Positions 14,707 to 22,123 of a stretch of 37,089 nucleotides of DNA are shown here, piece by piece. How positions within the stretch are numbered: the first letter of the stretch is position 1; each line of letters starts with the position of its first letter. Below the pieces are notes generated by a model that worked only from the letters and a program-made list of their open reading frames with translations, had not been told where the DNA came from and did no database searches. Both the position numbers and the translations under genes were made by a program. The stretch is taken from positions 1 to 37,089 of the forward strand of contig CAYUIY010000009.1 of the NCBI GenBank assembly GCA_964444915.1. Reading direction: 5' to 3'. This stretch comes from Anaerorudis sp964444915. Its GTDB lineage: Bacteria > Bacteroidota > Bacteroidia > Bacteroidales > Dysgonomonadaceae.

Positions 14707-16568
14707 AAAGACAACTCTTATTTTTTTCTTTTTTGATTGCATGGATCGGTCTTTTTGCGCAAACAACCGGTTCCTCTTTCAAATTTGCATTGGTTACCGA
14801 TACACACGTTGGAAATCCCAACAATAATGAAGACCTCTATCGAACAGTAAAAGACATCAATTCATTACCCGACATTGCATTTGTCATCGTGTCGGGCGAT
14901 GTCACCGAATTTGGTTCGGATGAAGAACTGCAAACGGCAAAAGAACTGCTCTCTAAACTAAATAAGCCCTATTATGTGATTCCCGGCAATCACGATTCCA
15001 ACTGGTCGGAAAGCGGAACAAACAGCTTTAAACTGATTTTTGGATCAGAAACTTTCGGATTCGAATATCAAGGTTACCAATTTGTTGGTCTCGCATCGGG
15101 ACCGAATATGCGCATGGGACCCGGACAAATTCCACGCGAAAACCTTACTTGGTTTTTCGAAAAACTTAAACAAATCGACAAAAACACACCCATCATTTTT
15201 GTGAATCATTATCCGATGGATTCCTCACTGAACAATTGGTTCGAAGTGTTGGATGCCTTGCGACCCTACAACGTAAAGCTGATGCTTTGTGGACACGGCC
15301 ATGTCAACAAAGCATTGAATTTCGAGGGTGCAAATGCAGCCATGTGCCGATCCAATCTTCGAGGGAAAGCCGATTTCGGAGGCTATAACATCATCACCGT
15401 TTCGGCCGACTCCATTTGCCTTCAAGAACGCATTGTATCAGGAAAAACCCTTTCACCGTGGCTTTGTTATTCTACCGCCGGCCGCCCTCAATGGATAGAC
15501 AATCCCCCACGTCCCGATTATACAATAAATAATCAACATCCCTATGTGAAAGAAATTTGGAGCATCCAAGAAACAAGCGATATGGGCAGCGGCATGTGTT
15601 TAACCGCCGGAATGCTCATTTACACCAACACCAACGGAGAAATAAAAGCCGCAGATTCGTCGACAGGAAAAACCGTATGGACATACAAAACCAACGGGAA
15701 AATTTACTCTACTCCTACCGTATATAAAAACACGGTATGGTGCGCCTCTACCGATTCTTGCCTTTACGGTCTGAACCTAAAAAACGGGAAAATACGGTTT
15801 AAAATGAAAACCAACAAAGCCGTTGTATCCTCTCCGGTATGCACAGACAATAAGGTGATCCTTGCCGGGGGCGACGGCCACTGCCGCGCATGGAAAGTAA
15901 CTAACGGTAATCTGGCTTGGGACTTCGACGGAGTAAAAAATTTCGTAGTTACCCGCCCCCTCGTAAAAAATCATACCGTATTCTTCGGAAGCTGGGGAAA
16001 TGAATTTTATGCCATCGATACTCGAAACGGAACATTGAAATGGAAATGGACAAACGGACAAACCAACCGCATGTTCTCTCCTGCACAAGTATGGCCTGTT
16101 GCCTCGCACGGTCGCATCTATCTGGCTTCGCCCGATCGCTACATGACGGTGCTCGACGAAAAGACCGGTAATGTGGTCTGGCGATATAACGATCCCGAAA
16201 ACCGTGTCCGCGAATCCATCGGTATTTCGGAAGACGGAAATACTGTTTATGCCAAAACGATGGACGGAAAAATTCTCGCCATTGACGCCACGGTTTCCGA
16301 GCGGAAAGTAAAATGGATTTCCTCGGGAGAGGATATGGGTTATGAACTGGCGCCAACGGCCATCCCCGAAAAAAACGGCATTGTATATGCACCCACAGAC
16401 AAAGGGTTGATCTATGCCTACCGTGCAGCCGACGGTCACTTCTTGTGGAAATACCGAATTTCTTCCGCACTGATCAATATGATTCTACCCACCGATCACA
16501 ACGAAATATATGTTTCGGCAATGGACGGCAAACTGGTCAAAATCAAAATCTTGCCCGGCCTTCCATAG
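14703..16568 (+). CDS. Exported metallophosphoesterase fused to a PQQ/BamB-like beta-propeller
   Basis: 621 residues. Signal peptide 1-20 (hydrophobic 5-18, ending LFAQ). Residues about 26-230 are a calcineurin-like phosphoesterase with all metal-binding motifs: Asp33/His35 (TDTHVGN), Asp66 (SGDVTE), Asn96-His97 (PGNHDS), a later NHYPMD and CGHGHVN. Residues about 285-615 contain repeated PQQ/WD-like blades, for example 'AADSSTGKTVWTYKTNGKI', 'YGLNLKNGKIRFK', 'YAIDTRNGTLKWKW', 'TVLDEKTGNVVWRY' and 'YAYRAADGHFLWKY', enough for a seven- or eight-blade propeller. The protein should be periplasmic. The phosphoester substrate is unknown; the propeller may be a binding platform. Translationally coupled to the esterase upstream. 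Confidence 0.88.
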   Translation: MKRQLLFFSFLIAWIGLFAQTTGSSFKFALVTDTHVGNPNNNEDLYRTVKDINSLPDIAFVIVSGDVTEFGSDEELQTAKELLSKLNKPYYVIPGNHDSNWSESGTNSFKLIFGSETFGFEYQGYQFVGLASGPNMRMGPGQIPRENLTWFFEKLKQIDKNTPIIFVNHYPMDSSLNNWFEVLDALRPYNVKLMLCGHGHVNKALNFEGANAAMCRSNLRGKADFGGYNIITVSADSICLQERIVSGKTLSPWLCYSTAGRPQWIDNPPRPDYTINNQHPYVKEIWSIQETSDMGSGMCLTAGMLIYTNTNGEIKAADSSTGKTVWTYKTNGKIYSTPTVYKNTVWCASTDSCLYGLNLKNGKIRFKMKTNKAVVSSPVCTDNKVILAGGDGHCRAWKVTNGNLAWDFDGVKNFVVTRPLVKNHTVFFGSWGNEFYAIDTRNGTLKWKWTNGQTNRMFSPAQVWPVASHGRIYLASPDRYMTVLDEKTGNVVWRYNDPENRVRESIGISEDGNTVYAKTMDGKILAIDATVSERKVKWISSGEDMGYELAPTAIPEKNGIVYAPTDKGLIYAYRAADGHFLWKYRISSALINMILPTDHNEIYVSAMDGKLVKIKILPGLP

Positions 16569-16655
16569 AAAAATCTTTTTAAACACCGGGAAAAATCGTT
16601 TATCTAATGTGCTGTTCAAAGAAAATTGAAAAATTTGAGAAGGGGATAGAGGAGC

Positions 16656-16716
16656 AGGAAGGAAGGAAGGAAGGAAGAAAGAAAGAAAGAAAGAAAGAAA
16701 GGGAAAGAGAGAAGAA
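16656..16716 (+). repeat. 61-nt all-purine tract with (GGAA)5(GAAA)6 tetranucleotide repeats
   Basis: From 16656 to 16716 every base is A or G. Inside it, 16657-16676 is five copies of GGAA and 16677-16700 is six copies of GAAA. It lies between the convergent phosphoesterase and helicase genes, 11 nt past the helicase stop. Such tracts are prone to slippage and can form triplex (H-DNA) structures; any function here is inference. Confidence 0.9.
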
Positions 16717-16727
16717 CAAACTAACCG

Positions 16728-19700
16728 TTAAACTTTTACGACTTTTTTCAGCCGAACATAAAAAACGTATCCCGAAACATTGTCGTAGCCCATTTCTTGA
16801 ATGTACTGCACATAACGACGCACTTGACGAAGGTACCTCGACTCCTCCGCTTCTCCGAACTTATAATCGACCACAATCACCTCATCGTCGCCAATCATTA
16901 CCCTGTCGGGGCGACTAAAACCAAAAGCAGGATGCAACACTTGCGTTTCGTTCAGCATTCGATATTTACCCAAATACCACTCTTTTACTTCCGGAATTGA
17001 CAACCACTCCCGAAGCGAAACAAGAAGTTCTTTTTTCTTTTCTTCGGTAATCTCGCCGGCGAGATATTTCTTCTCCACAGCTTTATCCAAATCATCCAAT
17101 GTTTCTACCTGACCGATGATCTCATGCATCAGCATGCCGTAATTGCGGCTGCCATCGTCGGTAAAATAGCCAATACCATTTAAACGAAGCCTCAGCCGAT
17201 CGGAAAACGGAACCGACTGCCACTTGCCGGTCTTATAGGCAGTTGGAATCGCTTTATCAGAAGGCGAAATAAGTCGGTCGGGATTTCCAAATTCAACTAT
17301 ACCGTTCTCACCCTCCAACCTAAAATAATCGTTCAGTGCAACCGTCAACCCGTTATTCTCAACGCCGGCACCAAAAATATCCTGTTCTGCCACACTCAGC
17401 CACAGCAGATCGGCCACACTTTTTACTGATACCCCGTTCTTTTTCTTTTTATCTTTCGGTTTAGGAGCAAAAGCAATAATCCGATGCTTTGCACGTGTAA
17501 AAGCGACATACAGCAAATTCAAGTTATCGATGTACGCAAAGAGTTTTTCCTCTAAATAATCTTCCCTGAAAATGGTATTTTTAAGACCACTCGAATAGCG
17601 CAACGGAACAACACTCAGTTCATTGAAAGGCGACCTGTCGGGGCGACACCAAATGATGGTGGTATGGTTGGGATTATGATCCACCGCCCAATCAACAAAA
17701 GGCATGATGACCGCACCAAAACCCAATCCTTTGGATTTATGAATGGTAAGCAGTCGGATGGCATCCTGATCATCGGGTGAAAAAAGGGCTTTCTTATATC
17801 CCTTATCATCCCACCATTCCAGGAAACTGTTCACATCCGACGCAGCATCGGCACTGAACTTCAGCACGATATCCAGAAATGCCTGCACGTAGGCATTCTC
17901 TTTCTCATCGAGTGCATCATCCGATAAAGCAAAAAAGGCCTCCACCATTTCGTACAAAGGAAGCGAACTCAACTGCTCGATGCGTTCGCTCATCTCTTGT
18001 GGAAAATCTATATCGCCATTGGCGAAAGCGGCCTGTAGCGCATCATCGGGAAAATATTTCCGATGAAAACGGTAAAATTCATAAACGGCAAGAAATCGCC
18101 CCATACGATCGTCCTTGTTTTGAAAATAACGCAGCAGTGCCACCATAGCCTTTACACTCTGAGCATTGCCGATTAGAAGCGCCTCGTTGGAAATGATGTC
18201 GTAACGGTATCCCGAATCGGGATGTGCATCGGCATAGGCAAGCAACGTTTCGGCAACCTCAACCGCTTCGGCATTGGTACGCACCAGAATAGCGATATCC
18301 TTCAACGCAAAACCCTGATCCTGCAGCAATTCAATCTCCTTGGGAAGCCGAGCCAATGCCTGCAATCTCCAATGGTTGTCCCTGTCTTCGTTATTTAGAA
18401 AAGTAAGACGGACAAATCCTTCTTCCGGGTTTTTATGGGAAGGTACTTGTTGGCAAACGTGCGTATATACTTCCGTTATTTTTGTCTGCGCATAATGCAC
18501 AAAATCACTTTCGGGCATCGCCTCCAACGAACGGTTGTAATCGTTCTGAAGAATTGCTGCAGTGCTGCAAAAAAGCGAATTGTTGAAATACACAATTTTT
18601 GCATCGCTTCGCCAATTGGTATCGAGCGAATGTATGCAAACATTTTCCGACCCAAAATCGTGCACAACCTGCTCTTCGATCAAGCGCCAGTCGGAATTGC
18701 GCCACCGATAAATGCTCTGTTTCACATCGCCCACCACAAGATTGAAATTGCCCCCTGCAAGACTTTCTATCATTAGCGGACGAAAATTCTCCCACTGCAT
18801 GGAAGACGTATCCTGAAATTCGTCGATCATGTAATGATAAAGGTACGTTCCCGTTTTTTCGTAGATGAAAGGCGTATCGCTGTCTTCAATAATCTTGTTG
18901 AGCAACTCGGTAACATCCGAAAGAAACAACGTGCCGGTTTCCCGCTGCTGTTTCGTCAATCGGTTTCGGATATCGTTAAGAATGCCCAACGTGTAATAGT
19001 AGGTGAGAATGGTTTTGGCCGAAAAGTAAAAAAGTGAATTTTCGAAAAGGTGTACCGCCTCTTTCACACAGGCATTCAATCCATCGATATAAGCCGCCTC
19101 GATAGCCAATTTCTTTTCGGCAGGCGTGTTTTTTGCCGTCCAGTTTTCCAAATTATCTGCAAGATGAATAAACGTATCAGTAGGTTCTTTCACCTCGCCG
19201 TTTGCCCATTTTACAAAATGTGAGAAAGGCGAATTTTTCCCGCCCTTAAAATCAGAATAATGCAGACCCGATCGACTCATCAAATTCACACCCTTCTCCC
19301 CTATCGCTTTCAGTTCACTCTCGAATGCGCGCACCATCTTGATCAGCTTCTGACGATACGCTTCGAGATGTTGCTTGTTGTGAATTCGTTCGCGGTCGGT
19401 TTGCGAAAACAAACGGTATTTTTCGTTAAATAATTCCGAAGCAAGTTCCTGAATATCATTCTTTATAGACCAGCTCTTGTTTTGTTGTATCTTGTCTTGC
19501 ATGAAAGCCAGCAACCATCCGGCAAGCTCTTTGTTCTCGGGTTTATCCAACTCAAAGATCATCATGTCGATAATCTCCGAAAGAAAAATCTCTTCATCCA
19601 CTTCTATATTGTATCCGCCGTTTAACCCCATTTCGCGCGTAAAAGCGCGCATGATTTGCTGGAAAAAACGATCGATGGTACTAATCGAAAAACCAGAATA

Positions 19701-20018
19701 ATCGTGCAACATGCTCTCCAGTATCTCCTTTGCCTGCAAGTCGACCCGCGTTTCACTCAACGAGAAATCCTCCATCAGCATCGACCGATAATCCGATTTA
19801 CCTCCGGTCGAGAGTTGATGAAGCTCTTCCACAATGCGCGATTTCATTTCGTCGGTGGCTTTGTTGGTAAACGTCACAGCAAGGATATGACGGTAATGGT
19901 AAGGCGAAGCAAAAAGCAAACGAAGGTACTCCGCCGTCAGCCGGTGTGTTTTTCCCGATCCAGCTGAGGCTTTAATGAGCTGCACCTGCTGCCGGTCAGA
20001 GAATGGTTGCTTTGGCAT
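16728..20018 (-). CDS. UvrD/Rep-type helicase with C-terminal PD-(D/E)XK nuclease, AddA-like
   Basis: 1096 residues. Superfamily 1A helicase motifs are in order: Walker A ASAGSGKT (17-24), Ia TFTNKATDEM, DEFQD (399-403), GDVKQSIYRWR, 'LLTIHKSKGL' and 'LLYVAFTRAKH'. A RecB-family nuclease follows: a His in 'MLMHEIIG', Asp1038 (SRPDRVM), Asp1051 and Lys1053 (VVDYKFG), then 'RRYVQYIQEMGY'. This is the architecture of AddA, the helicase-nuclease subunit that resects double-strand breaks for RecA recombination together with AddB. No AddB gene lies next to it; downstream is a convergent gene and upstream is the SUI1 gene, which it overlaps by 23 nt. The start at 20018 places the P-loop at the normal distance from the N-terminus. 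Confidence 0.9.
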   Translation of the reverse strand: MPKQPFSDRQQVQLIKASAGSGKTHRLTAEYLRLLFASPYHYRHILAVTFTNKATDEMKSRIVEELHQLSTGGKSDYRSMLMEDFSLSETRVDLQAKEILESMLHDYSGFSISTIDRFFQQIMRAFTREMGLNGGYNIEVDEEIFLSEIIDMMIFELDKPENKELAGWLLAFMQDKIQQNKSWSIKNDIQELASELFNEKYRLFSQTDRERIHNKQHLEAYRQKLIKMVRAFESELKAIGEKGVNLMSRSGLHYSDFKGGKNSPFSHFVKWANGEVKEPTDTFIHLADNLENWTAKNTPAEKKLAIEAAYIDGLNACVKEAVHLFENSLFYFSAKTILTYYYTLGILNDIRNRLTKQQRETGTLFLSDVTELLNKIIEDSDTPFIYEKTGTYLYHYMIDEFQDTSSMQWENFRPLMIESLAGGNFNLVVGDVKQSIYRWRNSDWRLIEEQVVHDFGSENVCIHSLDTNWRSDAKIVYFNNSLFCSTAAILQNDYNRSLEAMPESDFVHYAQTKITEVYTHVCQQVPSHKNPEEGFVRLTFLNNEDRDNHWRLQALARLPKEIELLQDQGFALKDIAILVRTNAEAVEVAETLLAYADAHPDSGYRYDIISNEALLIGNAQSVKAMVALLRYFQNKDDRMGRFLAVYEFYRFHRKYFPDDALQAAFANGDIDFPQEMSERIEQLSSLPLYEMVEAFFALSDDALDEKENAYVQAFLDIVLKFSADAASDVNSFLEWWDDKGYKKALFSPDDQDAIRLLTIHKSKGLGFGAVIMPFVDWAVDHNPNHTTIIWCRPDRSPFNELSVVPLRYSSGLKNTIFREDYLEEKLFAYIDNLNLLYVAFTRAKHRIIAFAPKPKDKKKKNGVSVKSVADLLWLSVAEQDIFGAGVENNGLTVALNDYFRLEGENGIVEFGNPDRLISPSDKAIPTAYKTGKWQSVPFSDRLRLRLNGIGYFTDDGSRNYGMLMHEIIGQVETLDDLDKAVEKKYLAGEITEEKKKELLVSLREWLSIPEVKEWYLGKYRMLNETQVLHPAFGFSRPDRVMIGDDEVIVVDYKFGEAEESRYLRQVRRYVQYIQEMGYDNVSGYVFYVRLKKVVKV

Positions 20019-20337
20019 AACCTTCCTGTAGAAGAATATTCAACACTTTTTCGCGATGATCGCCTTGGACGATGATTTCTCCGTTTTTAACCGATCCACC
20101 CACCCCACATCGCGTTTTTAGCAATCGTCCCAAAGCGTTCAACTCCTCTTCTGTCCCCCGAAAACCGGTAACAAGAGTAACCGCCTTTCCTTTGCGGTTT
20201 CGTTTATCAAGATAAATACGCAAGGGCTGCTTTTCTTTGGGAATCGCTTCCCCTTGTCCTTTGTCATCTTCTTCCCGATAATGATAATCGGGATTGGTAG
20301 AATACACAATCCCCAATCGTTTTTTCCAATCGTTCAT
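19996..20337 (-). CDS. SUI1/YciH-family translation factor
   Basis: 113 residues. The C-terminal half is the SUI1 (eIF1) fold: 'GKAVTLVTGFRGTEEEL', 'LGRLLKTRCGVGGSVK', 'GEIIVQGDHREKVLNILLQ'. The N-terminal 45 residues are polar and probably flexible. Bacterial members such as YciH are non-essential and thought to affect start-codon fidelity or translation under stress. Its last 23 nt overlap the start of the AddA-like gene, so the two are likely translated from one message. A minus-strand promoter element lies just upstream. Confidence 0.92.
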   Translation of the reverse strand: MNDWKKRLGIVYSTNPDYHYREEDDKGQGEAIPKEKQPLRIYLDKRNRKGKAVTLVTGFRGTEEELNALGRLLKTRCGVGGSVKNGEIIVQGDHREKVLNILLQEGYAKATIL

Positions 20338-20356
20338 TTTGTATGAAAAGTTTTTT

Positions 20357-20364
20357 CAAAGATA
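20357..20364 (-). promoter_or_regulatory. -7 promoter element for the SUI1-helicase unit
   Basis: Minus-strand TATCTTTG, an exact TAnnTTTG. Transcription is predicted from about 20350, leaving a leader of only 13 nt before the ATG at 20337. Confidence 0.5.
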
Positions 20365-20370
20365 GAATTT

Positions 20371-20403
20371 TTTGCTCACACGCTAAAGAAAATGGTATCT
20401 ATG
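20371..20403 (+). promoter_or_regulatory. Candidate promoter for the nucleoside kinase gene
   Basis: TTTG at 20371-20374 and TATCTATG at 20396-20403 (one mismatch to TAnnTTTG) are 21 nt apart, a good -33/-7 spacing. Predicted transcription start near 20410 rules out the in-frame ATGs at 20392 and 20401 and supports the ATG at 20455. Confidence 0.45.
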
Positions 20404-20454
20404 TACAAAAAATACTGTATATTAGCAGTTGAAACAACCTTTAAAAAACCCACA

Positions 20455-22122
20455 ATGATAGAAACCGTAAAAATTCACTGCTTAAATACAGGTGAATACA
20501 AAGAAGTACCTATGGGCTCCTCACTAGAGGAACTCATTGATGTTTTTGGGGTAAAAAAACCTTATCTTATTGCCAATGCAAAAGTTAACAACAAGACGGA
20601 ATCGCTGGCATACCGGGTTTACCGCCCAAAGAGGGTGGAATATGTGGACATAAGCGATTCGTCGGCAATGCGCACCTATACTCGCTCGCTGTGCTTTATT
20701 CTGGCAAAAGCAGTACACGATATCATACCCAATGCCGAAATATTTATTGAACATTCCATATCGAACGGCTATTATTTTCAAATAAAAGCCGACGAAAAGG
20801 TTACGCCTGAGAAGCTGCGGATGATTCGTAACCGAATGCGCGAAATTGTGGATGCCGATCTGCCGTTTATTTCCATCGAAGAAGAAACACCCAAAGTTGT
20901 ACAACTTTTTCGCCAACAGGGTATGGAAGACAAAGCTTTGCTATTGGAAACATCCGATTTTCTGTATGCTCATTACTTCGTTTTGGATAATTATGTCGAT
21001 TACTATTACGGTTGCCTGACCCCCTCCACCGGATACATTCAATTATTCGATATTCAAGAGTATAATGGTGGATACTTGCTGCGCATTCCCGATAAAAACA
21101 ACCCAACACATCTGGCTCCCGTTGTAAAACAGGAAAAATTATTGAATGTTTTCCGTGAACACCTTCATTTTTTGGAAATAAGCGGACTGAACAATGTGGG
21201 CGATCTAAACAAAGCCATACAAGAGAAACGAGCATCGGTAGTTATTCAGATATCCGAAGCATATCAATCCAAACAAATTGCGGAAATTGCCACTCAAATT
21301 AGTCAAAAATTCGACGAAGGAGTTCGTCTGGTATTGATTGCCGGTCCCTCCTCTTCCGGAAAAACAACGTTTCGTAAACGACTAGAAATTTATCTTTTCG
21401 TAAATTTGCTGAAACCGGTGGGGGTGTCGCTCGACAACTATTTTGTGGACCGCGACAAAACGCCTTTGGACGAATTCGGTGAAAAAGATTACGAATCGTT
21501 GTATGCGCTTGATCTCGAGTTGCTGGAGGAACATTTATTGGCACTGATGCAAGGCAAGGAAATAAAGGTGCCGTCGTATAATTTCCTTACAGGAAAACGC
21601 GAATACCGAAACAATAAACTCAAAACAGATCCAAACAGCGTACTTATCATTGAAGGCATTCACGCACTGAATCCGGAACTTACGGCACATATTCCCGAAA
21701 ATAGAAAATTTAAGATTTATGTATCGGCGCTCACCTCCATTTCGCTGGACGACCATAACTGGATTCCCACAGCCGACAATCGATTACTGCGGCGCATTAT
21801 TCGCGATTATCGTTATCGCGGCTATTCTGCACAGGAAACCATTGCGCGTTGGGAAAGCGTACGACGGGGCGAAGATAAATGGATTTTCCCTTTTCAGGAA
21901 TATGCCGATGTGATGTTCAATTCGGCCATGATATACGAATTGGCTGCCATACGGCGCCATGCCGAGCCTATTTTGACCAAAGTGCCACGCACGACACCCG
22001 AATATGCCGAAGCGTACCGTTTACTGAAGTTTCTGAGTTATTTCAACTATATCACCGACCGCGAAATGCCTCCGACATCGCTGTTGCGCGAATTTCTCGG
22101 CGGAAGCAGTTTCCGATATTAA
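20455..22122 (+). CDS. Uridine-kinase-like nucleoside kinase with ThrRS-like N-terminal domains
   Basis: 555 residues from the ATG at 20455. The N-terminal ~60 residues resemble a TGS domain, followed by a threonyl/alanyl-tRNA-synthetase second-additional-domain segment ('SLCFILAKAVHDIIPNAE', 'EHSISNGYYF'). The C-terminal half is a phosphoribulokinase/uridine kinase domain with P-loop GPSSSGKT (297-304), 'VGVSLDNYFVDRDKTP' and 'VLIIEGIHALNPEL'. This combination is a known but poorly characterised family in Bacteroidota and Firmicutes; the kinase half probably phosphorylates uridine/cytidine or a related nucleoside. The longer start at 20392 falls inside the candidate promoter. One nt separates it from mnmE, so the two are an operon. 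Confidence 0.88.
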   Translation: MIETVKIHCLNTGEYKEVPMGSSLEELIDVFGVKKPYLIANAKVNNKTESLAYRVYRPKRVEYVDISDSSAMRTYTRSLCFILAKAVHDIIPNAEIFIEHSISNGYYFQIKADEKVTPEKLRMIRNRMREIVDADLPFISIEEETPKVVQLFRQQGMEDKALLLETSDFLYAHYFVLDNYVDYYYGCLTPSTGYIQLFDIQEYNGGYLLRIPDKNNPTHLAPVVKQEKLLNVFREHLHFLEISGLNNVGDLNKAIQEKRASVVIQISEAYQSKQIAEIATQISQKFDEGVRLVLIAGPSSSGKTTFRKRLEIYLFVNLLKPVGVSLDNYFVDRDKTPLDEFGEKDYESLYALDLELLEEHLLALMQGKEIKVPSYNFLTGKREYRNNKLKTDPNSVLIIEGIHALNPELTAHIPENRKFKIYVSALTSISLDDHNWIPTADNRLLRRIIRDYRYRGYSAQETIARWESVRRGEDKWIFPFQEYADVMFNSAMIYELAAIRRHAEPILTKVPRTTPEYAEAYRLLKFLSYFNYITDREMPPTSLLREFLGGSSFRY

Positions 22123-22123
22123 A

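Noticed and set aside
15777..16470. Long minus-strand frames of 220 and 173 residues opposite the phosphoesterase-propeller gene
   Set aside because: They mirror the repeated propeller coding sequence on the other strand and show no known domain; the plus-strand protein has clear motifs throughout.
16607..16918. Plus-strand frame of 103 residues running through the GAAA/GGAA tract
   Set aside because: Its sequence is Lys/Glu/Arg repeats produced by the microsatellite and then antisense to the helicase-nuclease 3' end; no independent support.
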